A stretch of 5,382 nucleotides of DNA from Phytoactinopolyspora endophytica (GTDB lineage Bacteria; Actinomycetota; Actinomycetes; Jiangellales; Jiangellaceae), in NCBI RefSeq assembly GCF_004138495.1, contig NZ_ML142855.1:227287-232668 (forward strand), read 5' to 3'. A program made the position numbers and the translations under genes. Within the stretch, counting starts at the first letter, position 1; every line of letters starts with the position of its first letter. The notes beneath the pieces were generated by a model. That model searched no databases. It was not told where the DNA came from and saw only the letters and a list, made by a program, of their open reading frames with translations. Shown here in pieces: positions 1-5,347 of this stretch.

Positions 1-405
1 GCGCACGAGTGGGAGCGCGGGTGGGACGGTGCAGGCGGAGCGAGGGCCGCCCTGGAGTCGCTGGCCGCGCTCGCCCAGCGCGCGGCGGCGATGCGGACGG
101 CGCTGGTGGTGGCGGTGGACCCGGACGAGGCTCGCAGCAAGGGCCACATCGCGAGCGTGGTCCCGATGGTGCGCCGGTTCCGCCGGGCCATCCTGCTCTC
201 GCCGGAGATGTCCGACGGAACGCTGGTCTCGGTCACCGTGCCGATGAACACGTTGGAGCCGCTGTCGGGCCCCGGGCGTGGCCTGCTGTGCACGCCGGGC
301 GCCGTGCAAGTCATCCAAGCCGTCCAGGTTGTCCAGGAGGTGTCTGCTCAGGTCGGCGAGAGCACGGCGTCGGCGGCACCGTCCGGAGAGGGAGAGACAC
401 CGTGA
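1..405 (+). CDS. FtsK/SpoIIIE (EccC-like) ATPase, C-terminal fragment
   Basis: The frame is open from base 1 to the TGA at 403-405, giving the last 134 residues of a gene that begins before the window. No start codon belongs here; the ATG at 91 is internal. The visible part reads as the end of an ATPase domain: WERGW near the start, a hydrophobic strand LVVAVDPDEARSKGH, then RRAILLSPEMSDGTLVSV and PGRGLLCTPGAVQVIQ. A GRG-L-(V/T)-VQV ending is typical of the last ATPase module of FtsK/SpoIIIE and type VII secretion EccC proteins. It is followed by a short disordered Ser/Glu/Pro tail. No Walker motifs are in the window, so the family call rests on this tail and on the gene order. Known members are membrane-associated motors that move protein substrates (EccC) or DNA (FtsK). 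The stop overlaps the next gene's start in a GTGA junction at 402-405, which implies translational coupling. The last module could be catalytically degenerate; this cannot be judged here. Confidence 0.62.
   Translation, partial: AHEWERGWDGAGGARAALESLAALAQRAAAMRTALVVAVDPDEARSKGHIASVVPMVRRFRRAILLSPEMSDGTLVSVTVPMNTLEPLSGPGRGLLCTPGAVQVIQAVQVVQEVSAQVGESTASAAPSGEGETP
385..396 (+). promoter_or_regulatory. Ribosome binding site for the FN3 gene
   Basis: The purine-rich run GGAGAGGGAGAG lies inside the end of the upstream gene. The GGGAG at 390-394 ends 7 nt before GTG 402, which is good Shine-Dalgarno spacing. It decides the start in favour of GTG 402 over the ATG at 423, which has no comparable purine tract in front of it. 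Confidence 0.7.
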
Positions 406-3400
406 ACGCGATCAGGCGCGTCATGCAGAAGGTTCGGCTGTCACCCCGCCGCGCGTGGGAGCGCGGTTCGGTGGAGCTGGGAGTCGCGGGTGTGGCGACG
501 GCGCTCGTGCTGGGCGGGGTCGTGGGCAACGGCGTCGCCAGTACCGCCGTGGACATGTTCGACGGCCTCACCTGGCTCACCGACAGTTCGTCCGGCCAGG
601 TGGTGCAGGTGAACCCGGTCACCGGGAGGGCCGAGGCGCGGCTGCAGGTGACCGCGGGGGACGCGCAGCTCGGCATCGCCCAGAGCGACGGCTGGCTGAT
701 CATCGACGACGCCACCACCGGCGAGGTCATCGCGATCGACCTGGCCACCTTGACGAAGAGCGGACAGCGCAGCGGGGCGGCTGACGGGCAGACCAAGGTG
801 CTGGTCGGAGGTGGGCAGGCGTTCGTCGTCGACCTGGAGCAGGGAACCGTGAGCGCGGTCGATCCGCTGACCCTGCAGGATCTCGGCGAGCCGTACCGGG
901 GGGATGAGCCGTTCGCCGAGGTCGTCGTCGACGAGACCGGTCAGGTCTGGGTGCTGGACGAGGACGCCGACCTGGTCACTCTGCGCTACTCGGAGCAGGC
1001 GAGGCGGTTCATCGAGGAGTCGTCACGGCCGGTGGCCAACGCGGGTTCCGAGTCGAGGCTTGTCCCGCACGAGGAGGGGGTCACCGTCTTCGCGCCGGAG
1101 GGTCCGGTCGTCGCCCAGTTCGGCACCGATGCGGAGTTCGCGACGCCGCTGTTCGAGGTCTCGGGCCCGGTCGTGGTGGCGGCCGGGGCGCCGGCCGATT
1201 TGTCGCCTGGGTCTTTCCCGGAGTCGTCGACCGTCGCGATGGTCTCCGGCGAGGACGTCCTCGAGGTGAACGTCGCCGCGCTGGGCTGTGGTGAGCCTGG
1301 GGCGCCGGCGGTCTTCTCCGAGCGGGTATACGTGCCCTGCATTGGCGACGGGAAGGTCGTCGTTCTCGGATCCGACGGTATGCAGGCCGGACCGGACATC
1401 ATCACACCGGACGGGCAGGATCCGGAACTTGTGGTGGACGACGGGAGGCTGCTGGTCTCCACACCCGACAGCGATCAGGTCGTGGTGGTCGAGCCGGACG
1501 GTTCGACGCGGGTGATCGACGTCGGAGGCGGCGATGCGGAGGTGTTCGATCCGAGCGCACCGCCGGAGGACGTGGACATGCCGCAGCTGCCGCCGTCGTT
1601 GCGGCCGCCGTCGGGTGCCGACGGCTCGGGTGGCTCGTCGATCAATGACGCCCGGGATGGACCGGACGACGCCTCCCCGGAAAGTGGACGGAACGAGCCG
1701 GGCTCCGACGGCCGGGACCGAGCTCCCGAGCGGGACGGCGGGAGCGGGACGGACGACGGCAACCGGGGATCCGGCGACCGGGACCGTGACTCCGGCGGTG
1801 GAGACGGCAGAGACGATCGCGGGGACGGCGGATCGGGAGACGACGGCGGCTGGGGCGACGGCCCGGGTGGCGACGGCCCGGGTGGCGACGGCGGCGATGA
1901 GAGCAACGGGCCCGGCACCGACGGTGGTGCGGAGAACGGGACCGACGACGGCGCCGATGAGGGTAGCGACGACGGCACGGACACGGGTAGCGACGACGGC
2001 GCCGATGAGGGCACGGACACGGGTAGCGACGACGGTACCGACGACGGCGCCGATGAGGGCACGGATGACGGCACTGACGAGGGTGCTGACGACGGCACCG
2101 GCGACGAGGAGGACGAGGAACCCCAGGTCGACCCGCCGCAGCCGGCGAGCAACGTGCAGGTGGGGGAAGCGGCCGGCGAGTATGTCGTGACCTGGGACCC
2201 GCCGGCCGAGGCGCCGGACTCGTTCCGGGTGGAGCCCGACGAGCCCAACGCCGGGCCGAGCGAGACCGTGAACGCCGACGCGTCGAGCGTGGTGGTTTCC
2301 GACCTGCGTCCCGGGACCAGCATCCGGTATCGGGTGGTGTCGGTCGGCGAGGACGGCCAGCAGACGGCATCGGAGTGGAGCTCACCGTTCGACGTCCAAG
2401 GTGAGACTCCGGACCCGGCGGCACCGGCCGGCGTGACCGCGCAGAGCTACACACCCGGAACGGTCGACGTGACCTGGAGCAACTCGAACCCGGCGGTGAT
2501 ACCCGACGAGTACCGGATCGTTCAGGTCGGCGGCGTGGCGGAACCGGTGCAGGTCGGCTCGGTGGGCTCGCTGCGGCTGGACTACGTCGTCGAAGGGCTG
2601 GCGGAAGGGGCGGAGGTCAGTTTCCGGGTGGACGCCGTCATCGACGACCGCACGGCAGAGTCCGACGTGACCGCGCCCGTCACGGTCATGGAGACGGAGA
2701 AGACCCCGCCGGGCGCGCCGCGGAACGTGGGTGCGTCAGCGCGGGATCGCACGGATGCTCAGACGGTGGTGGTCGATGTGTCGTGGTCGGCACCGGCCGA
2801 CGACGGAGGTGCGCCGGTCACTGAGTACCGGGTCTCCGGCGGCGGGGAGAGCGTGTCCGCTGGCGGCACGAGTGCGGCGTTGACGATCAACTGTGCCGGC
2901 CAGAGCCTGTGCACCGACGGTGGCTCGGTCAATGTCAGTGTCGTCGCCGTCAACTCCGAAGGCAGCGGCGACGCCGGCACGGCGACGGCAACGGTGTCTG
3001 CCCCGCCGGCGCCCGACCCCGAGCTGCCGGGAACTCCTGAGAACGTGGGTGCGTCGGCGCGGGATCGCACGGATGCTCAGACGGTGGTGGTCGATGTGTC
3101 GTGGTCGGCGCCGGCCGACGACGGTGGTGCAGCAGTCACTGAGTACCGGGTATCCGGGGGCGGCGCGAGCACGGATTCCGGCGGGACGAGTGCGGCGTTG
3201 ACGATCAACTGTGCCGGCCAGAGCCTGTGCACCGACGGCGGTTCGGTGCAGGTCGAGGTCCGCGCGGTCAACTCCGAGGGCGCCGGAGCGGCGGGGACGG
3301 CCACCGCGACGGTGGATGCGCCACCGCCGCAGATCACGCCGCCCAGCGCGCCGCAGAACGTGAGCGCGCAAGCTCGGAACCGGACCGATGCGGGAACCGT

Positions 3401-4232
3401 CGTGATCGACGTGTCGTGGGCGGCGCCGGCCGACGACGGCGGTGCGAGCGTGACCTACGACGTGGCCGTCAGCGGCGGTGGAGCCTCCGGCAGCAGCAAC
3501 GGGGTGTCGGGCACCAGCGCGACGGTGACCCTCAGCTGCTCCGGGCAGCCGCTGTGCGCCGACGGCGGCACCGCGAGCGTCAGCGTGACCGCGAAGAACC
3601 AGGCCGGCTCGAGCGGTGCGGACGAGACGACGGCGAGTGTGGACGCGCCGCCTCCGCCGCCGCCCTCGAACGGCGACAGCGTCGTGACGTGGGTGGAGAG
3701 CAGGCAGCCGGGGGAGTATGAGTACGACGTGCCGGTGGTGGTGAGGTATGGCATCCCCGAGGGGTGGGCGTATCACGGCTCGGACTGCGAGCTGGTCTAC
3801 TCGGGCCGCCTGAACGGGACCGACTCGATCCCGTGTGAGCAGGGCTCGAAGGAGCGCTACATCGGCGGTGTCCCGGGTGGCGGTGGCACCGTGACCGCCT
3901 ACATCCGGACTCGAGCCAACGGGTCGTGGGTCACGTCTGCCGAGGTGCCGGGTGAGGTGTGGCCGCGGAACACCTGGGGGTACTGCGACCCCACCACGAA
4001 TATCTGCACCGATCCGGTGTCGCAGCGGTGGCCCAGCGATGGGCGCGAGCACGGAACCGTGCCGGCGGTGCACTCGCAGTCGGCACGGAGCGGTGGCGGA
4101 CTGGCGTCGCCACAGACGCTGGCCGGCGTCGCCGGGTTAGGGCTCGCGGGTGCCATGCGTGCCCTCCGGCTGCGCGCCTCGCCGTCGTCGCGCAGCGCGC
4201 GGAGCGACCCGTCGTCGGACGGCGGCCACTGA
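402..4232 (+). CDS. Membrane-anchored beta-propeller/FN3 surface protein
   Basis: The predicted protein has 1276 residues. The GTG start has a good Shine-Dalgarno sequence and overlaps the upstream stop (GTGA). Order of parts: a basic N-terminus (R5, R6, K10, R12, R16, R17, R21); a hydrophobic signal-anchor at about 24-47; a beta-rich region at about 50-395 with repeated motifs such as GQVVQVNPVTG, GQVWVLDEDADLVTL and DQVVVVEPDGSTRVI, suggesting a propeller; an Asp/Gly/Ser/Pro linker at 402-581 with 16-residue tandem repeats; five FN3 modules at about 580-671, 673-767, 768-875, 876-979 and 980-1087; a Pro stretch; a Cys/Trp-containing domain at about 1092-1227 (C1129, C1145, C1195, C1202); and a hydrophobic segment at about 1234-1252 with an Arg/Ser-rich tail. 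Basic residues flank both hydrophobic segments, so both ends are probably cytoplasmic and the bulk is outside. FN3 modules 3-5 each carry a CX5C pair. Known relatives lie between FtsK-like and MoxR genes in actinobacteria, and adhesion or scaffold roles are proposed. The ligand is unknown. One TTA codon occurs at 4137. Confidence 0.85.
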   Translation: MNAIRRVMQKVRLSPRRAWERGSVELGVAGVATALVLGGVVGNGVASTAVDMFDGLTWLTDSSSGQVVQVNPVTGRAEARLQVTAGDAQLGIAQSDGWLIIDDATTGEVIAIDLATLTKSGQRSGAADGQTKVLVGGGQAFVVDLEQGTVSAVDPLTLQDLGEPYRGDEPFAEVVVDETGQVWVLDEDADLVTLRYSEQARRFIEESSRPVANAGSESRLVPHEEGVTVFAPEGPVVAQFGTDAEFATPLFEVSGPVVVAAGAPADLSPGSFPESSTVAMVSGEDVLEVNVAALGCGEPGAPAVFSERVYVPCIGDGKVVVLGSDGMQAGPDIITPDGQDPELVVDDGRLLVSTPDSDQVVVVEPDGSTRVIDVGGGDAEVFDPSAPPEDVDMPQLPPSLRPPSGADGSGGSSINDARDGPDDASPESGRNEPGSDGRDRAPERDGGSGTDDGNRGSGDRDRDSGGGDGRDDRGDGGSGDDGGWGDGPGGDGPGGDGGDESNGPGTDGGAENGTDDGADEGSDDGTDTGSDDGADEGTDTGSDDGTDDGADEGTDDGTDEGADDGTGDEEDEEPQVDPPQPASNVQVGEAAGEYVVTWDPPAEAPDSFRVEPDEPNAGPSETVNADASSVVVSDLRPGTSIRYRVVSVGEDGQQTASEWSSPFDVQGETPDPAAPAGVTAQSYTPGTVDVTWSNSNPAVIPDEYRIVQVGGVAEPVQVGSVGSLRLDYVVEGLAEGAEVSFRVDAVIDDRTAESDVTAPVTVMETEKTPPGAPRNVGASARDRTDAQTVVVDVSWSAPADDGGAPVTEYRVSGGGESVSAGGTSAALTINCAGQSLCTDGGSVNVSVVAVNSEGSGDAGTATATVSAPPAPDPELPGTPENVGASARDRTDAQTVVVDVSWSAPADDGGAAVTEYRVSGGGASTDSGGTSAALTINCAGQSLCTDGGSVQVEVRAVNSEGAGAAGTATATVDAPPPQITPPSAPQNVSAQARNRTDAGTVVIDVSWAAPADDGGASVTYDVAVSGGGASGSSNGVSGTSATVTLSCSGQPLCADGGTASVSVTAKNQAGSSGADETTASVDAPPPPPPSNGDSVVTWVESRQPGEYEYDVPVVVRYGIPEGWAYHGSDCELVYSGRLNGTDSIPCEQGSKERYIGGVPGGGGTVTAYIRTRANGSWVTSAEVPGEVWPRNTWGYCDPTTNICTDPVSQRWPSDGREHGTVPAVHSQSARSGGGLASPQTLAGVAGLGLAGAMRALRLRASPSSRSARSDPSSDGGH
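1854..1892 (+). repeat. 15-bp tandem repeat in Gly/Pro/Asp linker
   Basis: The unit GGCGACGGCCCGGGT occurs at 1854-1868 and 1869-1883 and continues partially from 1884. It encodes GDGPG repeated in frame within the disordered linker of the FN3 protein. It is a simple coding minisatellite, so slippage could change copy number without breaking the frame. Confidence 0.8.
1944..2087 (+). repeat. 48-bp (16-residue) Asp-rich tandem repeats, three copies
   Basis: Three 48-nt units start at 1944, 1992 and 2040, each opening with the same 20 bases (GACGACGGCGCCGATGAGGG). They encode DDGADEGSDDGTDTGS, DDGADEGTDTGSDDGT and DDGADEGTDDGTDEGA (residues 515-562), followed by a degenerate DDGTGDEEDEE. Within the unit there is a finer 12-nt period encoding four-residue blocks of the kind DDGT/DDGA/DEGT. 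The tract is strongly acidic and joins the propeller-like region to the FN3 stalk. It could act as a flexible spacer or bind divalent cations; no strict EF-hand or RTX motif is visible. Confidence 0.88.
2707..3342 (+). repeat. 318-bp tandem duplication of an FN3 module
   Basis: Copy A (about 2707-3024) and copy B (about 3025-3342) align at a constant offset of 318 nt (106 codons) with no gaps. The stretch 2723-2815 differs from 3041-3133 at about three positions, and 2866-2930 differs from 3184-3248 at about three. Between these blocks, around 2816-2865, the copies diverge clearly. A third, older copy follows at an offset of about 315 nt (from 3356) and is similar mainly at protein level. The matching block boundaries are nucleotide-level, which suggests recent duplication or gene conversion. 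Confidence 0.9.
4137..4139 (+). other. In-frame TTA leucine codon
   Basis: The reading is GCC GGG TTA GGG CTC, encoding the leucine within the C-terminal hydrophobic segment (about residue 1246). I found no other in-frame TTA in this window; the only other TTA triplet I saw, in moxR around 5005, is out of frame. In streptomycetes and some other actinomycetes TTA needs the bldA tRNA, which can make translation depend on development. Whether this applies here depends on the organism. Confidence 0.85.
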
Positions 4233-4300
4233 TGAACCTCGACAACGAGAACAACGCCCATCGGCGCCGGATGAGATCGATCCTGGAGACTGAGAGATGA
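4232..4300 (+). CDS. Possible 22-codon coupled micro-ORF
   Basis: ATG 4232 overlaps the stop of the FN3 gene (TGATG at 4230-4234), and its TGA at 4298-4300 overlaps the moxR start (ATGA at 4297-4300). The product would be 22 residues: polar, rich in Asn, Arg and Glu (it begins MNLDNENNAHRRR), with no hydrophobic segment. No strong Shine-Dalgarno precedes it, so it would rely on re-initiation by ribosomes ending the FN3 gene. It may serve only to carry ribosomes across the 64-base gap to moxR. It matches no family I recognise, and both overlaps could be chance given the very short gap. Confidence 0.33.
   Translation: MNLDNENNAHRRRMRSILETER
4285..4288 (+). promoter_or_regulatory. Ribosome binding site for moxR
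   Basis: GGAG ends 8 nt before ATG 4297. An in-frame TGA at 4291-4293 excludes any earlier start for moxR, so this site fixes the start. Confidence 0.75.
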
Positions 4301-5280
4301 CCGTAACGGGGCTGGACGCCCTCACCGAAGCCGACGTCGCGGCGTTCCGGACACTGCACGGCCGGGTCGTGGACACCGTCGAGTCGGCCCTGCGCGGGAA
4401 GCGGGCCGTGGTCGAGCTGGTCACGGTGGCGATGTTCGCCGGCGGCCATGTCCTGCTGGAGGATGTGCCCGGTACCGGCAAGACGACGCTGGCCCGCTCG
4501 CTGGCGGCCGCGCTCGGCGGACTGTCCCGACGGGTGCAGTTCACCCCCGACCTGCTGCCGTCCGACGTCACCGGCACCTCCGTGTATGACCCGCAGAGCG
4601 GCGAGATCCGGTTCCGGCCCGGGCCGGTGTTCAGCAACGTGGTGCTCGCCGACGAGATCAACCGGGCCGCGGCCAAGACACAGTCGGCGCTGCTCGAGGT
4701 GATGGAAGAGCACACGGTGACGGTGGACGGCGTCGGCCACACGGTCCCGGACCCGTTCGTCGTCATCGCCACCCAGAACCCGATAGACCTGGACGGCACC
4801 TACCGCCTTCCGGAGGCACAGCTGGACCGGTTCCTGGTACGCACCGCCATCGGCTATCCGGACGGCGAGCACGAGGTGGAGGTGTTGCGTCCCGGCAGCG
4901 GGGCCGGCGCGGTGGCGTCGGTCGCCACGGTCACCTCGCCGGAGCAGGTGGCAGCGCACGCCGCTGCGCTACAGCGGCTGCACGTGGCCGAGCCGATCCT
5001 GCATTACATCCGGGCGGTCGGCGCCGCCACCCGGCAGGACCCGAGGCTGCGGCTCGGCGCCAGCACCCGGAGCCTGCGTGGCCTGGTCCGCTGCATCCAG
5101 GCCTACGCGGCGGCGCAGGGCCGGCACTACGTCGTCCCGAGCGACGTGCAGCGGCTGGTCGGTCCGGTGCTGGCGCACCGGATGGTGCTGACCCGGGAGT
5201 CCCTGCTGGCAGGGGAGACAAGCGAGGGCGTGCTGGACGACGTCGTCGCCCGCGTCGACGTGCCCCGCCCGTCCCCATGA
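4297..5280 (+). CDS. MoxR-family AAA+ ATPase
   Basis: Complete, 327 residues, within the normal size of the family. Landmarks: Walker A EDVPGTGKTT at 55-64 (K62, T63); a MoxR-type stretch QFTPDLLPSDVTG at 81-93; Walker B VVLADEINRA at 115-124 (D119, E120); SALLEVMEE at 130-138; sensor 1 ATQNP at 158-162 (N161); PEAQLDRF at 172-179, which supplies the arginine-finger region; and a sensor-2-like GASTR at 254-258, where many relatives have GASPR. The C-terminal part (about 230-320) is the helical lid domain. No membrane segment is present, so the protein is cytoplasmic. MoxR proteins act as chaperone-like ATPases in maturing or assembling protein complexes and are often encoded next to DUF58 proteins. 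Here the gene lies just after the FN3 surface protein and 67 bases before a likely DUF58 start. Its own stop codon forms the first bases of a palindromic element. The family is certain; its client protein is not known. Confidence 0.95.
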   Translation: MTVTGLDALTEADVAAFRTLHGRVVDTVESALRGKRAVVELVTVAMFAGGHVLLEDVPGTGKTTLARSLAAALGGLSRRVQFTPDLLPSDVTGTSVYDPQSGEIRFRPGPVFSNVVLADEINRAAAKTQSALLEVMEEHTVTVDGVGHTVPDPFVVIATQNPIDLDGTYRLPEAQLDRFLVRTAIGYPDGEHEVEVLRPGSGAGAVASVATVTSPEQVAAHAAALQRLHVAEPILHYIRAVGAATRQDPRLRLGASTRSLRGLVRCIQAYAAAQGRHYVVPSDVQRLVGPVLAHRMVLTRESLLAGETSEGVLDDVVARVDVPRPSP

Positions 5281-5327
5281 TCATCAACTCCTGGCCACAC
5301 CATGACGGGTCTGACCGTTGATGATCA
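5278..5327. repeat. Perfect 11-bp inverted repeat around a 28-nt loop
   Basis: The left arm TGATCATCAAC (5278-5288) and right arm GTTGATGATCA (5317-5327) are perfect reverse complements. Each arm also contains the palindrome TGATCA. The intervening 28 nt hold two smaller palindromes: TGGCCA at 5292-5297 and GGTC-T-GACC at 5308-5316. The left arm begins at the first base of the moxR stop codon. There is no T-run after the right arm and the stem is AT-rich for this genome, so it does not look like an intrinsic terminator. It could be a small palindromic repeat (REP- or MITE-like), an operator, or an RNA hairpin upstream of the next gene. No clear target-site duplication is visible. Confidence 0.85.
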
Positions 5328-5332
5328 CCTTC

Positions 5333-5338
5333 AAGGAG
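5333..5338 (+). promoter_or_regulatory. Ribosome binding site for the downstream gene
   Basis: AAGGAG ends 9 nt before ATG 5348. The alternative in-frame GTG at 5342 would be only 3 nt away, too close for normal initiation, so ATG 5348 is preferred. The site starts 5 bases after the inverted repeat, so folding of that repeat could affect access to it. Confidence 0.75.
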
Positions 5339-5347
5339 AACGTGTCG

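Noticed and set aside
9..401. Upstream extension of the FN3 reading frame to ATG 9
   Set aside because: It overlaps the FtsK-like coding frame, encodes Arg/Gly-rich low-quality sequence, and the GTG at 402 has a Shine-Dalgarno sequence, a GTGA overlap and a membrane segment at the expected distance.
423..425. ATG 423 as alternative FN3 start
   Set aside because: It lacks a purine-rich site at proper spacing, whereas GTG 402 has one. It would still leave the membrane segment intact, so it is not impossible.
1944..2087. CRISPR array or non-coding tandem repeat
   Set aside because: The units are contiguous without spacers and multiples of three, and they keep the FN3 frame open, so this is a coding minisatellite.
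1944..2120. EF-hand, dockerin or RTX calcium-binding repeats
   Set aside because: The Asp-rich blocks do not follow the spacing of EF-hand loops or the GGXGXD nonapeptide, so specific calcium binding is not supported.
1475..2323. Long minus-strand ORF, Ser/Pro-rich
   Set aside because: It is the complement of the Asp/Gly-rich repeat tract (GAC read as GTC and so on), a common GC-rich shadow with no domain-like sequence.
2736..4073. 445-residue minus-strand ORF
   Set aside because: Arg/His/Pro-rich composition that mirrors the FN3 repeats on the other strand; no recognisable family and no ribosome binding context.
3931..4959. 342-residue minus-strand ORF overlapping moxR
   Set aside because: It spans the well-supported moxR and FN3 coding regions in antisense, and its composition is typical of high-GC shadow frames.
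5278..5327. Intrinsic terminator after moxR
   Set aside because: The stem is AT-rich with a 28-nt loop and has no T-tract; a ribosome binding site and the next gene follow directly.
5342..5347. GTG 5342 as start of the last gene
   Set aside because: Only 3 nt from the AAGGAG site; ATG 5348 has normal spacing of 9 nt.
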